From Lactiplantibacillus plantarum EGD-AQ4 (GTDB lineage: Bacteria; Bacillota; Bacilli; Lactobacillales; Lactobacillaceae), in the NCBI RefSeq assembly GCF_000463075.2, contig NZ_AVAQ01000005.1:1-64000 (forward strand): a stretch of 64,000 nucleotides of DNA, written 5' to 3'. Below, one piece after another: positions 49,988-59,158 of the stretch. Below the pieces are notes generated by a model. It did no database searches. It was not told the origin of the DNA and saw only the letters and a program-made list of their open reading frames with translations. The number at the start of each line of letters is the position of its first letter. Positions within the stretch are counted from its first letter, which is position 1. A program made the position numbers and the translations under genes.

Positions 49988-50878
49988 ATGACTAAAAAAG
50001 ACTTAAAGCAAGCAATTATTGAATTACGGACCGCGTTTAAGACTAATGATGATGCACGTGATGCCGGTTTACCACGAGAAGTTGACGGTGTTGAACGGTT
50101 AGACGACCTCAGTTACGGGCCCGACCCGAAGTGGCACTTACTCGACTTGTATCGCCCGACGGATGCCGCTCGGCCACTTCCCGTGATCATCAACATTCAC
50201 GGTGGCGGCTGGTGCTATGGTACGAAGGAAACGTATCAATTTTACGGGCTAAACTGGGCACAACGGGGCTTTGCATTCGTTAATCCGAATTATCGGTTAG
50301 CACCGGATGCCGTTTTCCCTGATGAGTTGGATGATGTCGATCGCTATATTCACTGGGTCGCCGACCATGCCGATGAATATGGACTGGACCGGAACAATGT
50401 CTTCTTGCTGGGTGATAGTGCCGGTGGTCAGATGGCTGAACAGTACGCCGCTATTTTGACGAATCCAGACTATCGCGACTTGTTCGGCTATCAACTGACG
50501 GATTTGCATTTTCGGGCCGTCGTGTTGAACAGTGCCGCGGCTTTCCCACTCGACGACGGAATGGTCACGGGTGCGGTTGCCGCTTACTTCACACCGGAAG
50601 CGATTCAAAAACAACGCAATCAAATCGAAGCTGAACGGTATATTCAAGCGAACTACTTACCGACCTTCATTTGCACTGCGACGGACGACTTTATTCGTAA
50701 TAATTCGGCCAAACTCGATGGCTTTTTGACTGCCAAGGGGATCGAACACGTCTTCAAAATGTATGGTGATGAAAAACATCCGCGTGGGCACGTCTTCTTA
50801 ATCAGCCAAAAAGATGATCTGGCTAAGCAGGCGACGGATGATGAAATGGCCTTTTTGAACGCTCATCTGATCAAATAG
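49988..50878 (+). CDS. Alpha/beta hydrolase, esterase/lipase (HSL family)
   Basis: A 296-residue hydrolase. The oxyanion motif HGGGW (about 62-66), the nucleophile GDSAGG (about 140), and the acid and H in the C-terminal third (DDFIRN, HPRGH) form a complete triad. It probably acts on an acylated small molecule, such as an acetylated sugar, given the kinase and transporter next to it. GGAGGCG lies six bases before the ATG at 49988. A terminator-like hairpin lies upstream. Confidence 0.9.
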   Translation: MTKKDLKQAIIELRTAFKTNDDARDAGLPREVDGVERLDDLSYGPDPKWHLLDLYRPTDAARPLPVIINIHGGGWCYGTKETYQFYGLNWAQRGFAFVNPNYRLAPDAVFPDELDDVDRYIHWVADHADEYGLDRNNVFLLGDSAGGQMAEQYAAILTNPDYRDLFGYQLTDLHFRAVVLNSAAAFPLDDGMVTGAVAAYFTPEAIQKQRNQIEAERYIQANYLPTFICTATDDFIRNNSAKLDGFLTAKGIEHVFKMYGDEKHPRGHVFLISQKDDLAKQATDDEMAFLNAHLIK

Positions 50879-50888
50879 GAGGTGCACC

Positions 50889-52103
50889 ATGAAAGCAAAA
50901 CAAGATCGATTTATCTTTAAAGCTTCATTACTGTCAATCTCGTTATTTTTGATGATGGCGCCACAGATTGCGTCAGCCCTTCCACTGATGTATCACGCAT
51001 TCAAAGGCGTGCAGGCGGCCGGGGTGCAGACGTTATCGACGATTCCTAATTTTGGCATCGTCGCCGGTTTACTGATCAGTCCATTCATGGTGCGGTGGTT
51101 CCACGAAAAAGCGACGATTATCATCGGCCTGTTAGTGACCTTGATTGCCGGGACTTTTCCGATGTATGCGAGTGCCTACGTGCCAATTCTAATTTCACGT
51201 TTTCTGATTGGCCTGGGCATTGGGTTGTTCAATTCATTAGCGGTCAGCTTGATTCCACAATTCTACAAACGGGATGAGGATGAGCTGGCGCGGATGATTG
51301 GCTACCAAAATGTGATGGGCAGTGTTGGTGCGGCGCTGGCGTCGTTCTTAGTCAGTTACTTGGTGACCATCAGCTGGCACGCAGCCTTTGCGATTTACTT
51401 GTTGGTGATTCCAGTTCTGATTTTATTTGCGCTGTTTGTACCGCTACCTCACACAGCGCCTACTACTAAGACTAGTCAGACGGCAACTAAAGCGACTGGT
51501 AGCCATCAAATCAATCGGCCGGTAATCGTCATTTCTATCTTGATGTTCTTAGTGTTTACATTTTATATGCCATTTTCCTATGAATTACCGAGTTTGATTG
51601 TCAATGAGGGACTCGGCAATGCCAGTACTGCCGCTTTGATTGCCGGCTTATCAACTTTGGTCAGTATCCCGATCGGCGCCAGTTTTGGCTTCTTTTTCAA
51701 ACGCTTACATGACCGGATCTTCCCGTTAGGCTTTGTCCTCGTGGCAGCCGGGTTCTTGTTGATTGCGGTGGCAACTAACATCATCTTCCTGTTCATTGCT
51801 GTCGTTATTTTAGGTTTTGGATTTGGCCTCGGCGTCCCTTATCTATATAACTGGCTGGATTGGGCCGCACTTGAACAGTCACTGAATCTGGCAACAACGA
51901 TCGTCTTAGTCCTAGTCAACATCGGGTGTTTTGTCTCACCAACGATTATGGATGCTTTGGCTGGCGCCGTTGGTCACGGGACACCGCGCGGCATGATGGT
52001 GCTCAGTGGTGTCGCCTTCATCTGTATCGCCATTTACGCCGTCGGGCACTATCTGCATGTGCATCGCACCCAAGCAAACGTGGCAGGTGATTCACGTGAC
52101 TGA
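50889..52103 (+). CDS. MFS transporter
   Basis: A 404-residue permease of 12 predicted membrane helices. The loop 2-3 motif is modified, with a basic pair in RWFHEK, and a central charged loop (TTKTSQTATKATGSHQ) sits after helix 6. It is second in an esterase-MFS-ROK operon and so probably imports a sugar or glycoside. AGGAGG before the ATG overlaps the upstream stop. The end overlaps the ROK gene. Confidence 0.88.
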   Translation: MKAKQDRFIFKASLLSISLFLMMAPQIASALPLMYHAFKGVQAAGVQTLSTIPNFGIVAGLLISPFMVRWFHEKATIIIGLLVTLIAGTFPMYASAYVPILISRFLIGLGIGLFNSLAVSLIPQFYKRDEDELARMIGYQNVMGSVGAALASFLVSYLVTISWHAAFAIYLLVIPVLILFALFVPLPHTAPTTKTSQTATKATGSHQINRPVIVISILMFLVFTFYMPFSYELPSLIVNEGLGNASTAALIAGLSTLVSIPIGASFGFFFKRLHDRIFPLGFVLVAAGFLLIAVATNIIFLFIAVVILGFGFGLGVPYLYNWLDWAALEQSLNLATTIVLVLVNIGCFVSPTIMDALAGAVGHGTPRGMMVLSGVAFICIAIYAVGHYLHVHRTQANVAGDSRD

Positions 52104-53001
52104 TCAATACCTGTGTTTTGATATTGGGGGCACGAACTTGAAGGCTGGATTACTCGATGCCAATGGGGCTCAAATTCAGCCGGCCACCAGTGTCCCGATG
52201 GCTCAGGACTTAGACGCATTTTGGCAACAGCTGTATGCCATTGCTGACCAATATGTCGGTCAGATTGCTGGCATTGCAGTTAGTGTTCCGGGCCAAGTCG
52301 ACCCGCAGACTGGCATCGTTTATCATGGCGGTGCGCTGCCATTCTTAGATAAATGTCCCGTGCAACAAACCCTAGCGATGTGGTATCAGTTGCCAGTCGC
52401 CGTGGAAAATGACGGTAAGGCGGCGGCCCTCGCTGAAAATTGGCGCGGTAGCTTGCAAGGCTGCCAAAATGGCTTAGTCTTGGTGCTCGGTACTGGCGTG
52501 GGTGGTGGCTTGATTATCCATAACCAGCTGTATCGTGGCAGTCATTTTCAGGCCGGCGAATTAAGTCTGATGTTAGCAGCCAGTACATCCGCCCCAGTTA
52601 AAATAACCGGGCAGACGGGTTCAGCGGTCGGCATGATTAGCGCGATCGCGCATGAATTACATTTACCAGATGAACGTGACGGTCGAGAAGTGTTTGCGGC
52701 GTTGACAGCTGGTGAACCAAAGGCGCTGGAATTGTTCAATGCTTACGGTTGCCAAGTGGCTCAGATTATCCTCAACGTTCAAGCCGTGATGGACCTGAAC
52801 GTGGTCGCAATCGGTGGTGGCATCAGTGCCCAACCGAGTGTTGTTCCCATGATTCAGCGGCAGTACGCCGAACTACTTGAGCAATTGCCTATGATCCGGG
52901 ACACGCTATCGCAACCCCGAATTGTTGGCGCCAAATTTCATAATGAAGCCAATCTGGTTGGGGCGTTGGCAGCGCTGTTAGGGACCGCAACCGTTGACTA
53001 A
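52096..53001 (+). CDS. ROK-family sugar kinase
   Basis: A 301-residue protein with the ROK signature: FDIGGTNLKAGLLD (phosphate 1), the VENDGKAAALAEN active-site D, and VLVLGTGVGGGLII. The usual ROK zinc motif (CxCGxxGC) is not seen. It phosphorylates a sugar brought in by the adjacent permease. GTG at 52096 follows AGGTGA by five bases and overlaps the MFS stop. A longer in-frame start lies within the MFS gene. Confidence 0.88.
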   Translation: MTDQYLCFDIGGTNLKAGLLDANGAQIQPATSVPMAQDLDAFWQQLYAIADQYVGQIAGIAVSVPGQVDPQTGIVYHGGALPFLDKCPVQQTLAMWYQLPVAVENDGKAAALAENWRGSLQGCQNGLVLVLGTGVGGGLIIHNQLYRGSHFQAGELSLMLAASTSAPVKITGQTGSAVGMISAIAHELHLPDERDGREVFAALTAGEPKALELFNAYGCQVAQIILNVQAVMDLNVVAIGGGISAQPSVVPMIQRQYAELLEQLPMIRDTLSQPRIVGAKFHNEANLVGALAALLGTATVD

Positions 53002-53345
53002 GGAGATAGGACAACCAGTGATGCGCTTTTGATTCGATAAGTGACGCTGGCTGTGGTTTTAATCCGAATGCAGCTTTGATCATAACCTATCTCCAATGTG
53101 CGGCTGCAACTCAGTGGTAAAAATGCTGCGAGGGACGAGTAATCGGCGCACTAATGATTGGGCCAATCATCGCTGATATGATGGTTCAGACAGGCCATCA
53201 AAATGTGAGCCGACGCAACGGCAAAAATGGTTAAATGGAAAGACAAACAAAAATCCGCGTTTGAAGTGTTCGCTACACTCCAACGCGGATTTTTACGTGG
53301 CAATTTCAGCTGCACGATAACCATTATCACACCGCTCAGCCAGTG
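53002..53345. other. Intergenic region with gene remnant
   Basis: 344 bases between the convergent ROK and mntH genes. A frame of 26 codons near 53150-53235 (MIGPIIADMMVQTGHQN) looks like a fragment of an MFS protein. The rest is not recognised. The region ends in the bidirectional terminator at 53249. Confidence 0.4.
53249..53294. terminator. Bidirectional terminator between ROK and mntH genes
   Basis: AAAAATCCGCGTT pairs with AACGCGGATTTTT, so T-runs exist on both strands. It serves both converging genes. Confidence 0.9.
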
Positions 53346-54671
53346 TCAAAACAAACTATAAACCAAATAAACATTCAAAATCGTAATAATTCCCGCCAAG
53401 CCATAGCCGAGCCAAGTCACAGCGGGGCGATTGACGTGCGACCCCATCAACTGTCGGTTATTGGTTAACGCGACTAACGGCAATAAGGTGAAGGGCAGGG
53501 CGACACTGAGCGCAACTTGCGCATAAATAATCAGATTTTCAAATGCCGCATCGCTGAAACCGACCATAAAGCCAATGATCAAGATTGGAATCAAGGTGAC
53601 CGCCCGAGTCAGTAGGCGGCGTTGCCAGAGCGGCAGGCGGATATGCAGGTAACCTTCCATCACGATTTGGCCGGCGAGCGTACTTGTGATCGACGAAATC
53701 AGGCCGGTGATGAGGAGTGCGAGTGCGAACAGCCAGCTCATGAACGGACTCGCCAGTGCGCCTACGATGGCCGGATTTTTCAACCCATTGAAGACCGCTT
53801 GCAAACTTGCTAATGCAGTCGTGTGGCCGAAAAAGAGGGTCCCGCCAAGCACGAGTAGCAGCGCATTGATGAGAAAGGCGGCAATCAAGTGAACCGTCGA
53901 GTCCCAGTTAGCGAACCGCAACGCTTCGTTGACTTGTAGCGGGTCGTGATAGTCGTAACGGCGACTCTGCGCGAGCGACGAGTGCAAGTATAAGTTATGC
54001 GGCATGATGGTCGCCCCTAAAATACCGAGACTGAGCACCAGGGCGGTATGATTTTTAATGATCAAACTGTTCGGAACGAGGCCGAGCATCACTTGACCGA
54101 CTTGGACGTGGGCGCGACCGACTTCCAGCCCGAAGATGATGCCGACGCTGATGATTGCGGCTAAGACTAAGAATTCGACACGTCGAATCCCAAAGCGTAA
54201 AAATAGCAAAACCACGAGCACATCCGCAATCGTCAGTAAAATCCCGGCCAACAATGGCAACCCAAATAATAGTTTCAGTGCGATTGCCGTACCGATGACA
54301 CCGGTCATATCCGTCGCCATCATCGCGACCTCGTTTAATATCCAGAGCGCATAGCGGATGGGGCGCGGCAACTTGGCCGCAATCGCTTGCGCTAAGTCTT
54401 GCCTAGCGACGACGCCTAACTTGATGGCTAGTGCCTGCATGAACATCGCGACGATAATCGCTAGCGCCAGCACCGTCAGTAGACGATACTGGAACTGACC
54501 GCCACCCGCCAGCGAGGTCAGCCAGTTGCCCGGGTCCATGTAGCCGACTGCAACTAATGCGCCGGGACCGCTATAAGCGAGAAATTTACGCCAAAACGCG
54601 GTCTGGTGCACGTCGGGTACGGCAACACTCTGATTGATTTCTTCCAAACTCTGTCGACTACGTGGTTGCAT
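53346..54671 (-). CDS. mntH: Nramp-family Mn2+ transporter MntH
   Basis: A 441-residue proton-coupled divalent metal transporter. The metal-binding motif DPGNW (near 57) and helix 6 MPHNLYLHSS (near 218) are intact. Eleven membrane segments. It overlaps hemH by 14 bases, so both come from one transcript. The ATG at 54671 has GGGAGG nine bases upstream, while the GTG at 54677 is too close. Lactobacilli use manganese in place of superoxide dismutase and as an iron substitute. Confidence 0.93.
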   Translation of the reverse strand: MQPRSRQSLEEINQSVAVPDVHQTAFWRKFLAYSGPGALVAVGYMDPGNWLTSLAGGGQFQYRLLTVLALAIIVAMFMQALAIKLGVVARQDLAQAIAAKLPRPIRYALWILNEVAMMATDMTGVIGTAIALKLLFGLPLLAGILLTIADVLVVLLFLRFGIRRVEFLVLAAIISVGIIFGLEVGRAHVQVGQVMLGLVPNSLIIKNHTALVLSLGILGATIMPHNLYLHSSLAQSRRYDYHDPLQVNEALRFANWDSTVHLIAAFLINALLLVLGGTLFFGHTTALASLQAVFNGLKNPAIVGALASPFMSWLFALALLITGLISSITSTLAGQIVMEGYLHIRLPLWQRRLLTRAVTLIPILIIGFMVGFSDAAFENLIIYAQVALSVALPFTLLPLVALTNNRQLMGSHVNRPAVTWLGYGLAGIITILNVYLVYSLF

Positions 54672-55617
54672 GGGCACGCGCCTCCCACTTGTGAACCGCC
54701 AAATCCGCCAGTAACTGACTGAATTGGGGATCCGTATTCATCGGTGGCACGAGTTCAAATCGGTCACCGCCGCTGGACTTGAAGGTCTGATAGTTTTGAA
54801 CATAGTCCTCCTCTAAAGTTTCCAAACAGTCGACGACAAATGAAGGGGTCGCAATCAGCACGTTGCGTTTACCAAGTTCAACCAGCTGCATCAGCTCATT
54901 GCGCAAGTACGGTTTTAACCACGGCATCGGACCAAACTTGGATTGGTAGGCGGTAACGACCTTATCCGCCGGTAGTTCGGGCAGTTGTGCCATAACAGCC
55001 GCCGTTGTTGCTTCACATTCTTTTTGATAAGGGTCACCGTGCCGCACCATCGCTGTCGGAATGCTGTGATAACTGAAGACGACGGCATCAAAATCGTGCT
55101 GCTGATAGCTTTCCCAGACTTTAGCGGCGAGTAGTTGAATATACGTGGTGTTATCGTAGAAGTGGTCGATGAACGTGTGTGGTAACCCGGTCGCTTCAAC
55201 TTGTCGATGAATGCCGCCATGGGTGCTCTGCGTATATTGCGGAAACAGTGGTAAGACGATCGGTTGCTCACAGCCATCCGCAACCATTGCCTGCAACGTC
55301 TCGCCAATGTCTGGTTGGCCATACGTCATCGCTAGTCGCACGTCCCAATCAGGTAGGTCAGCTTGGACCTGTTCACAGATTTTTTCACTATAAACGATCA
55401 GCGGTGACCCCGCCGGCAGCCAACTATCTTGGTAAAAGGTAGCCGAGCGCCATGAACGCGTCGGTAAGATGATGCCGCGAAGCAATGGTTGCCACAGTGC
55501 GGCTGGCATTTCGATGACGCTGGGGTCACTTAAGAATTCTTGTAAGTACGTTTTCACATCCTGCGTTGTCGGGGATGCTGGGGAGCCTAAGTTAACGAGT
55601 AATAATCCTGGATGCAT
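54658..55617 (-). CDS. hemH: Ferrochelatase HemH
   Basis: A 319-residue protein of the cytoplasmic ferrochelatase/coproporphyrin ferrochelatase type. Visible are LLLVNLGSP at the start, the catalytic H in FSYHSIP, KFGPMPWLKP, and PSFVVDCLETLEE. It inserts iron in a porphyrin. Lactobacilli generally lack the full heme pathway, so a role in metal handling or with external porphyrin is assumed. ATG at 55617 follows GGGAGGGG by five bases. Confidence 0.93.
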   Translation of the reverse strand: MHPGLLLVNLGSPASPTTQDVKTYLQEFLSDPSVIEMPAALWQPLLRGIILPTRSWRSATFYQDSWLPAGSPLIVYSEKICEQVQADLPDWDVRLAMTYGQPDIGETLQAMVADGCEQPIVLPLFPQYTQSTHGGIHRQVEATGLPHTFIDHFYDNTTYIQLLAAKVWESYQQHDFDAVVFSYHSIPTAMVRHGDPYQKECEATTAAVMAQLPELPADKVVTAYQSKFGPMPWLKPYLRNELMQLVELGKRNVLIATPSFVVDCLETLEEDYVQNYQTFKSSGGDRFELVPPMNTDPQFSQLLADLAVHKWEARAHATT

Positions 55618-55642
55618 TGAAACCCCTCCCATAATCTTATTA

Positions 55643-55665
55643 AATTAATCATAGCATAATTAATC
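55643..55665. promoter_or_regulatory. Possible operator before hemH-mntH
   Basis: AATTAATC occurs at 55643-55650 and 55658-55665, 15 bases apart, 26 bases before the hemH start. It resembles the AT-rich palindromes bound by Fur or MntR regulators. This is inferred from position and symmetry. Confidence 0.45.
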
Positions 55666-55680
55666 ACTAGTATACGGGGT

Positions 55681-56174
55681 CAATTATTTATTAATTCGAT
55701 TATCAGATGATAACAAATTAGTTGTCCCAATTCAGGGCTATGGGAAAACGTGCGGATGCGAGTGGTGGGGAGCGGAGGTTCCAAATGGTGGTGTAGTTAG
55801 GTCGTTCACTTTACAGATCTGCTGTGACAACTCGTTTGGGTCTGATGATAAAAGCCCAGTTAAGGCAAAGTTGGGGTGCGGATGCAAATGGGACTTAATA
55901 GTGTGAGAACGTGTCGCTGACTGCCTGGTCGTCTGCACGTGCACGCCATCATCAAATCTACAAGCCTAGGAGCCTGATGATACGACGTTCATCGCAAGTT
56001 TAAGCAAGATTGCACTATTTCGCAGCAGTTTTTAGTTGGCTACCATTGAACGCAAAAACAGCAGCCATTCCACCAATGAGAATGACTGCTGTTTGGTTAG
56101 TATGATAACGTTAATTTCAAATCTGGAGCTTGAATTCGGCTGACAGCACCCATGCCGTCACGGTCATTGACACG
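55681..56174. other. Non-coding region, about 490 bases
   Basis: The gap between hemH and the permease gene. Frames seen here lack binding sites and look random. The only clear structure is the terminator at 56056 for the leftward permease. Nothing else was recognised. Confidence 0.5.
56056..56094 (-). terminator. Terminator of the permease gene
   Basis: AAACAGCAG pairs with CTGCTGTTT, with an inner CATTC/GAATG. The minus strand ends in five T. It is 80 bases from the permease stop. Confidence 0.85.
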
Positions 56175-57566
56175 TCACTTATCAGTATCCGTAGCCGCAT
56201 GTCGTTTGAACTTACGGCTCAGGTAATAGCCGAGGTAGCAAATCGCCACGAATGGCACCGTATAGTAGAGGGCAATTCGCTGGTTGGGGTCGAACCAAAT
56301 TAACAGACAGGACAAGCCACTTAAAATAAATGCGAGCCACGGAACGACCGGATAACCCGGTGTCTTATAGGCTAACTTGTCTAACGATTGTCCGCTTTTG
56401 AGGTAAGCTTTGCGGAAGTTGATTTCAGATAGGGCGATCGCCATCCAGACGATGACCACCGCCAGACCTGAGATTGACACGAGAACTAGGTAGACCGAAC
56501 CGGCCGCATAAACGCTAGAGAGTAGCGCTAAGATGCCGCCCAACATGCTGGTGATCAGGGCGACCAGCGGCACATCGCGCTTGGTGGTCTTTTTGAAGAC
56601 TTGCGGAATCGTACCTTCGTTGGCCAGTGACCACAGCATCCGCGTCGAAGCGTACAAGCCCGAGTTGGCCGCGGACATGATTGCTGTCAGCACAACGAAA
56701 TTCATTAAATCGGCTGCATACGGAATCCCAATTTCTTTAAAAACGAGCACGAAGGGACTTTGGGTGACGCCAGCTTGTTTGTATGGAATCAGCGCAGCCA
56801 TCACGAACATACTGCCGACAAAGAAAATAATCAGGCGCCAAAGGGTGGTCTTGATGGCGGTCGGAATCGTGTGGGCGGGATCCTTGGTTTCACCGGCCGT
56901 GATGCCAATCAACTCGGTCCCTGAAAAGGCGAAGTTGACGGTCAGCATGGTCGTGAAGACACCGCCGAAACCGTTTGGAAACCAGCCGTTACGCGTATAA
57001 TTGGTGAGTAGCGGTGCACTCGAATGCCCATGCAGCGGTAACAGGCCAATCATTGCGAGTGCGCCCAGCACGATGAAGACAACGATGGCGACCACTTTGA
57101 TACTGGCAAACCAAAATTCAGCTTCGGCGAACCACCGAACGGAGAGCGCGTTGACCGTAAAAATCACGACCATGAAGACGAGGCTCCAGATCCAGGTGGC
57201 GATGTGCGGAAACCACGTTTGCATGATGAGCCCAGCTGCGGTGAACTCTGACCCGAGGGCGATCGTCCACGTCAGCCAATACAAAATAGCAACGGTGAAG
57301 CCAGTGCCAGGGCCGATGTATTTTTTGGCATACACGTGAAAGGCGCCGGTATAGGGCATGGCGACTGAGAGTTCTCCCAGGCACAACATGACCAGGTACA
57401 CCAGTACGGCGCCAATCGTATAGGCAATCAGCGTCCCAATCGGCCCGGCTTGATGAATCGTATAACCGGAGCTCAAAAATAGTCCGGTCCCAATCACACC
57501 GCCCAGCGAAATCATGAGCACGTGGCGCGATTCCATCTGGCGGCTAAGGTGGGTTTGCTTTGACAT
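56175..57566 (-). CDS. mmuP: Amino acid permease, likely S-methylmethionine permease
   Basis: A 463-residue APC permease with 12 membrane segments. The N-terminal consensus [33 protein letters not shown] and [17 protein letters not shown] belong to the amino acid transporter family including MmuP, lysine and GABA carriers. The choice of MmuP rests on the divergent mmuM-type gene. AAGGAAGG lies ten bases before ATG. Confidence 0.85.
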   Translation of the reverse strand: MSKQTHLSRQMESRHVLMISLGGVIGTGLFLSSGYTIHQAGPIGTLIAYTIGAVLVYLVMLCLGELSVAMPYTGAFHVYAKKYIGPGTGFTVAILYWLTWTIALGSEFTAAGLIMQTWFPHIATWIWSLVFMVVIFTVNALSVRWFAEAEFWFASIKVVAIVVFIVLGALAMIGLLPLHGHSSAPLLTNYTRNGWFPNGFGGVFTTMLTVNFAFSGTELIGITAGETKDPAHTIPTAIKTTLWRLIIFFVGSMFVMAALIPYKQAGVTQSPFVLVFKEIGIPYAADLMNFVVLTAIMSAANSGLYASTRMLWSLANEGTIPQVFKKTTKRDVPLVALITSMLGGILALLSSVYAAGSVYLVLVSISGLAVVIVWMAIALSEINFRKAYLKSGQSLDKLAYKTPGYPVVPWLAFILSGLSCLLIWFDPNQRIALYYTVPFVAICYLGYYLSRKFKRHAATDTDK

Positions 57567-57679
57567 AATGTTACGGCCTTCCTTACTTGCAGAATATATA
57601 TGATTAGACTATGATTAGAAAATCAGCAATGCTCTAAGAATAACATAATTACAGCCAAGAAAGGAAGACAATCATTCGG

Positions 57680-58594
57680 ATGATTTCATTAACTGATTTA
57701 CTAACTAAGGGTCCCGTTGTCTCAGATGGGGCGATGGCCACCGAACTGGAAAAACGGGGTGTGGCAACCAACAGCGCCTTGTGGTCGGCAACGGCGATGC
57801 TGGATCATCCCGCAGCAATTCAAACCGTCCACCAAAGTTACTTGGATGCGGGTGCGCAAATCATGACCACCAATACTTATCAGGCGAACGTGCCAGCTTT
57901 TGAACAGGCGGGGATTCCCGCTGAACAAGCGCGGCAACTGATTCAAAAGGCCGTCACTGTGGCCCACGATGCTCGAGATGCTAGCTCGGCAACCGCAGCC
58001 GTGATTGCCGGCAGTGTAGGACCTTACGGGGCCTATCTCGCGGATGGTAGTGAGTACACCGGCGATTATCAGCTGTCACCAGCGGCCTATCAGGCGTTTC
58101 ATCAGGAACGACTTGAACTAATTATTGATGCGGGTGTCGATGTCTTAGCGCTCGAAACGATGCCGCGATTAGATGAAGTTCAAGCCTTGGTCGATCTAGT
58201 GACGACCCGGTGGCCAAAGCAACCGTACTGGGTCAGCTTCAGTATCCGCGATCCACAAACGTTATGTGACGGTACGCCCTTAGCGACCGCCGCACAGTGG
58301 GTCGCAGCCCAACCTAACGTAGTGGCCGTAGGGGTCAACTGTACCGCGTTAGAAAACATCGAACCCGCTTTGGCAACGTTGCGCGCGGCAGTGACGATTC
58401 CGCTGATTGTTTATCCGAATTCGGGTGACCAGTATGATCCAGTCACGAAGACGTGGCAGCCAACTGATTTAAGTCACCAGTTCGCGAGCTTTGTGCCTAA
58501 GTGGCTGGCAGCGGGTGCGCAGATCATTGGCGGCTGTTGTCGAACAACGCCAGCTGATATTGCGACTGTGGCGCAGGTGATGGCGCACAAGTGA
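57680..58594 (+). CDS. mmuM: Homocysteine S-methyltransferase MmuM
   Basis: A 304-residue enzyme that transfers a methyl group from S-methylmethionine to homocysteine, making methionine. The zinc ligands are VNCTALE (near 216) and the C-terminal GGCCRTTP (near 282). SDGAMATELEKRG at the start and TNTYQAN are family motifs. It is divergent from the mmuP-like permease across 113 bases, so the promoters are shared. AAAGGAAG lies about 13 bases before ATG. Confidence 0.93.
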   Translation: MISLTDLLTKGPVVSDGAMATELEKRGVATNSALWSATAMLDHPAAIQTVHQSYLDAGAQIMTTNTYQANVPAFEQAGIPAEQARQLIQKAVTVAHDARDASSATAAVIAGSVGPYGAYLADGSEYTGDYQLSPAAYQAFHQERLELIIDAGVDVLALETMPRLDEVQALVDLVTTRWPKQPYWVSFSIRDPQTLCDGTPLATAAQWVAAQPNVVAVGVNCTALENIEPALATLRAAVTIPLIVYPNSGDQYDPVTKTWQPTDLSHQFASFVPKWLAAGAQIIGGCCRTTPADIATVAQVMAHK

Positions 58595-58732
58595 GTTCAC
58601 ATGGTTGGGGTGCGGGATGCAGACTGAGAGGTTTCCGCACCTAGCGAGTGATGTGGGCCTCGTGATGGATCCGTCTAAAGTCAACGGTATTCGCATTTTG
58701 ATTGGACAAGGTGCGATATGACTGTCAATTTG

Positions 58733-58772
58733 AAAAAGTCGTTTTAGCTTAATGGCTGAGGCGACTTTTTTT
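58733..58772 (+). terminator. Terminator downstream of mmuM
   Basis: AAAAAGTCG pairs with CGACTTTTT, and T-runs exist on both strands. It lies 139 bases after the mmuM stop. Confidence 0.78.
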
Positions 58773-59079
58773 AGGTCAAAACGGATTTGATTTGAGCGGT
58801 TAAAGGAGTGAAATAGTTGATCGTCAGTTAGGTGATGCGTTAATGGAAAGCCGAAAAGTGGGTCAATCGGAATTGTTCGATAAGTGGTGTGATTGGATAC
58901 ACCCGTCGTTTGGCCAATTTGATGACCCTGAGTTGTCTCAGCCAAATTGCGCCGTTTTTTTGCTGGCGGATGGATGCTCGCCTGTAGTCAGCCCGAATGA
59001 AGTATGGTAGTATGAAAATAGTATACGGTTACAATGGATAAGGCGGTAAACAATTACCGGTTAATTAAAAAGAAAGTTG

Positions 59080-59093
59080 TGGTAGCGCTCACA
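59080..59093. promoter_or_regulatory. Possible CcpA binding site (cre)
   Basis: TGGTAGCGCTCACA agrees with the consensus TGWAANCGNTNWCA at all but two places and lies within the palindrome TTGTG..CACAA. It is 66 bases before the glycosyltransferase start, so carbon control is suggested. Confidence 0.5.
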
Positions 59094-59158
59094 ATTTTGT
59101 CGTCAACGTCCCGTTGTAACTCAAAATCGTCATTAATGTGTGAAGGGAATGACAACGA

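Larger units (their letters stand above)
58595..59158. other. Intergenic region of 564 bases
   Basis: Contains a bidirectional-looking hairpin at 58733-58772 (AAAAAGTCG/CGACTTTTT) and, at 59080-59093, a near-consensus cre box. An apparent leftward frame (58469-58945) crosses the mmuM 3' end without a binding site and is rejected. No other element is seen. Confidence 0.5.

Noticed and set aside
55738..55944. 68-codon leftward frame between hemH and the permease
   Set aside because: Composition rich in H, P, S and T, no ribosome binding site, and no family recognised.
58469..58945. 158-codon leftward frame over the mmuM 3' end
   Set aside because: Overlaps the conserved GGCC end of mmuM, has no binding site and no recognisable domain.
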